Part shown: positions 63,437 through 64,000 of the stretch, one piece after another | Layout: each line of letters opens with the position of its first letter | Numbering within the stretch: position 1 is the first letter of the stretch | Source of the DNA: Gammaproteobacteria bacterium HGW-Gammaproteobacteria-1 | Lineage (GTDB): Bacteria; Pseudomonadota; Gammaproteobacteria; Thiohalomonadales; Thiohalomonadaceae | Direction: 5' to 3' | Length of the DNA: 64,000 nucleotides | NCBI GenBank assembly: GCA_002840095.1 | Contig: PGZL01000007.1 | Span: forward strand, 314,109-378,108 | The notes under the pieces: generated by a model | What the model was told of the DNA's origin: nothing | Database searches by the model: none | The model's input: only the letters and a program-made list of their open reading frames with translations | Made by a program: the position numbers and the translations under genes

Positions 63437-64000
63437 TTATTCCATCATGTCGTTGATCACGTTCTTGAACCAGCTGTGGGCATAGCTCACTTCGCGCTTG
63501 CGGATTTCCGGACTGGCATTGGCCGGTGACACACCGCCGGATTTCGGCATTTCCTCGATGGTGTTGGTGGCGGCATTGAGGGTGTAGACGGCGGCCACGG
63601 AAATGCCGAAGTCCTCGCCCACCACGCTGTAGCAGGTGTTGACGAAAGTCGGATCACCCGGTTCCCGGCCGTTGAAGCGGTTGATGATGGCGGCCGCGGC
63701 CACCTTGGCCTGGGAATTGGCGGCATAGGCCGATTTGGGCATTTTCGCCGCACTGGAGGCGTCTCCCAGCACATAGATGTCCTTGTGCCGCTTGGACTCG
63801 AAGGTGCGTTTGTCCACCGGACACCAGTCGCCGTCGACCAGGTCGGCGGCGAAGGCGATGGGGCCGGCCTTTTGCGGCGGGATGATGTTCACCACGTCGC
63901 CCTGGAACTCCTCGATCTCGGCCTGCAGGGTGCGGGTCGTCGGGTCCAGCGATTCAACCTTGCCGCCTGCCGCTGCGCTCACCCACTCAATCATGCTGTT
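63437..64000 (-). CDS. fccB: Sulfide dehydrogenase (flavocytochrome c) flavoprotein subunit, partial
   Basis: Only the C-terminal 187 residues are inside the window; the gene continues to the right. They include 'IEWVSAAAGGKVESLDP', 'PQKAGPIAFAADLVDGDWCPVD', 'KDIYVLGDASSAAKMPKSAYAANSQAKVAAAAI' and a C-terminal FCSD-type domain ending 'WFKNVINDMME'. This is the FccB/SoxF flavoprotein, which oxidises sulfide and passes electrons to its di-heme FccA partner. The Cys in 'GDWCPVD' is the likely redox-active one. The DsrC-like gene nearby supports sulfur metabolism. Confidence 0.88.
   Translation of the reverse strand, partial: NSMIEWVSAAAGGKVESLDPTTRTLQAEIEEFQGDVVNIIPPQKAGPIAFAADLVDGDWCPVDKRTFESKRHKDIYVLGDASSAAKMPKSAYAANSQAKVAAAAIINRFNGREPGDPTFVNTCYSVVGEDFGISVAAVYTLNAATNTIEEMPKSGGVSPANASPEIRKREVSYAHSWFKNVINDMME

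Overview
The window is a 64-kb piece of a GC-rich bacterial chromosome, almost certainly from a chemolithotrophic, sulfur-oxidising gammaproteobacterium. The support for this is family-level: an FccB-type sulfide dehydrogenase flavoprotein, a DsrC/TusE-family protein, a periplasmic rhodanese, pyruvate:ferredoxin oxidoreductase with a GltD-like partner, cyanase with a cyanate/nitrate-type ABC transporter, many c-type heme proteins, and short palindromic intergenic repeats. No rRNA, tRNA, CRISPR array, insertion sequence or prophage gene was seen. Species identity cannot be read from the sequence.

Region 1 (1-17.8 kb) is the most unusual part. Two secreted c-type cytochrome genes on the minus strand diverge from a densely packed plus-strand gene train. 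The first half (2167-9082) encodes an HzsA-related di-heme lipoprotein, two outer-membrane beta-barrel proteins, a TlpA thioredoxin, DUF4266 and DUF3570 proteins and an ApbE flavin transferase. The second half (9154-17835) encodes a small exported protein, three TPR proteins (two of them lipoproteins), a small exported protein, one TolQ-like and two TolR-like proteins, and a TonB-like AgmX/PglI-domain protein. The composition resembles the proton-driven Agl-Glt core of myxobacterial gliding machines, here joined to a redox-maturation module. One of the two TolR-like proteins has Asn where the proton-carrying Asp should be.

Region 2 (17.9-31.7 kb) is mostly housekeeping: alpha-glucan phosphorylase, a UPF0149 protein, Tex, two short metal transporters, a polysaccharide deacetylase, a Bax-like glucosaminidase, MarC, an inositol-monophosphatase-family enzyme, a secreted protein with two internal repeats, a zinc-ribbon-like protein and an FHA-cyclase. 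Several gaps here are filled with nested palindromic repeats.

Region 3 (31.9-46.7 kb) holds a very large hybrid histidine kinase, a GspE/PilB-type ATPase, a PCu(A)C copper chaperone, a TrpD2/YbiB-like protein, the two-gene PFOR operon and a spermidine-synthase-like methyltransferase-fold protein.

Region 4 (46.7-52.7 kb) is a cyanate-utilisation locus. A PAS-PAS-AAA-Fis sigma-54 activator is divergent from an SBP-permease-ATPase-cyanase operon. The intergenic space shows a sigma-54 -24/-12 promoter, three TACGA-N4-YCGTA palindromes placed like enhancer sites, and a leader hairpin.

Region 5 (52.7-64 kb) carries small membrane proteins, SRPBCC and YciI proteins, a SulP anion transporter, an OmpR-type two-component system, a VOC protein, a Mut7-C protein, a RIO kinase, a rhodanese, a cysteine-poor DsrC paralogue and the 3' part of fccB, which runs off the right edge.
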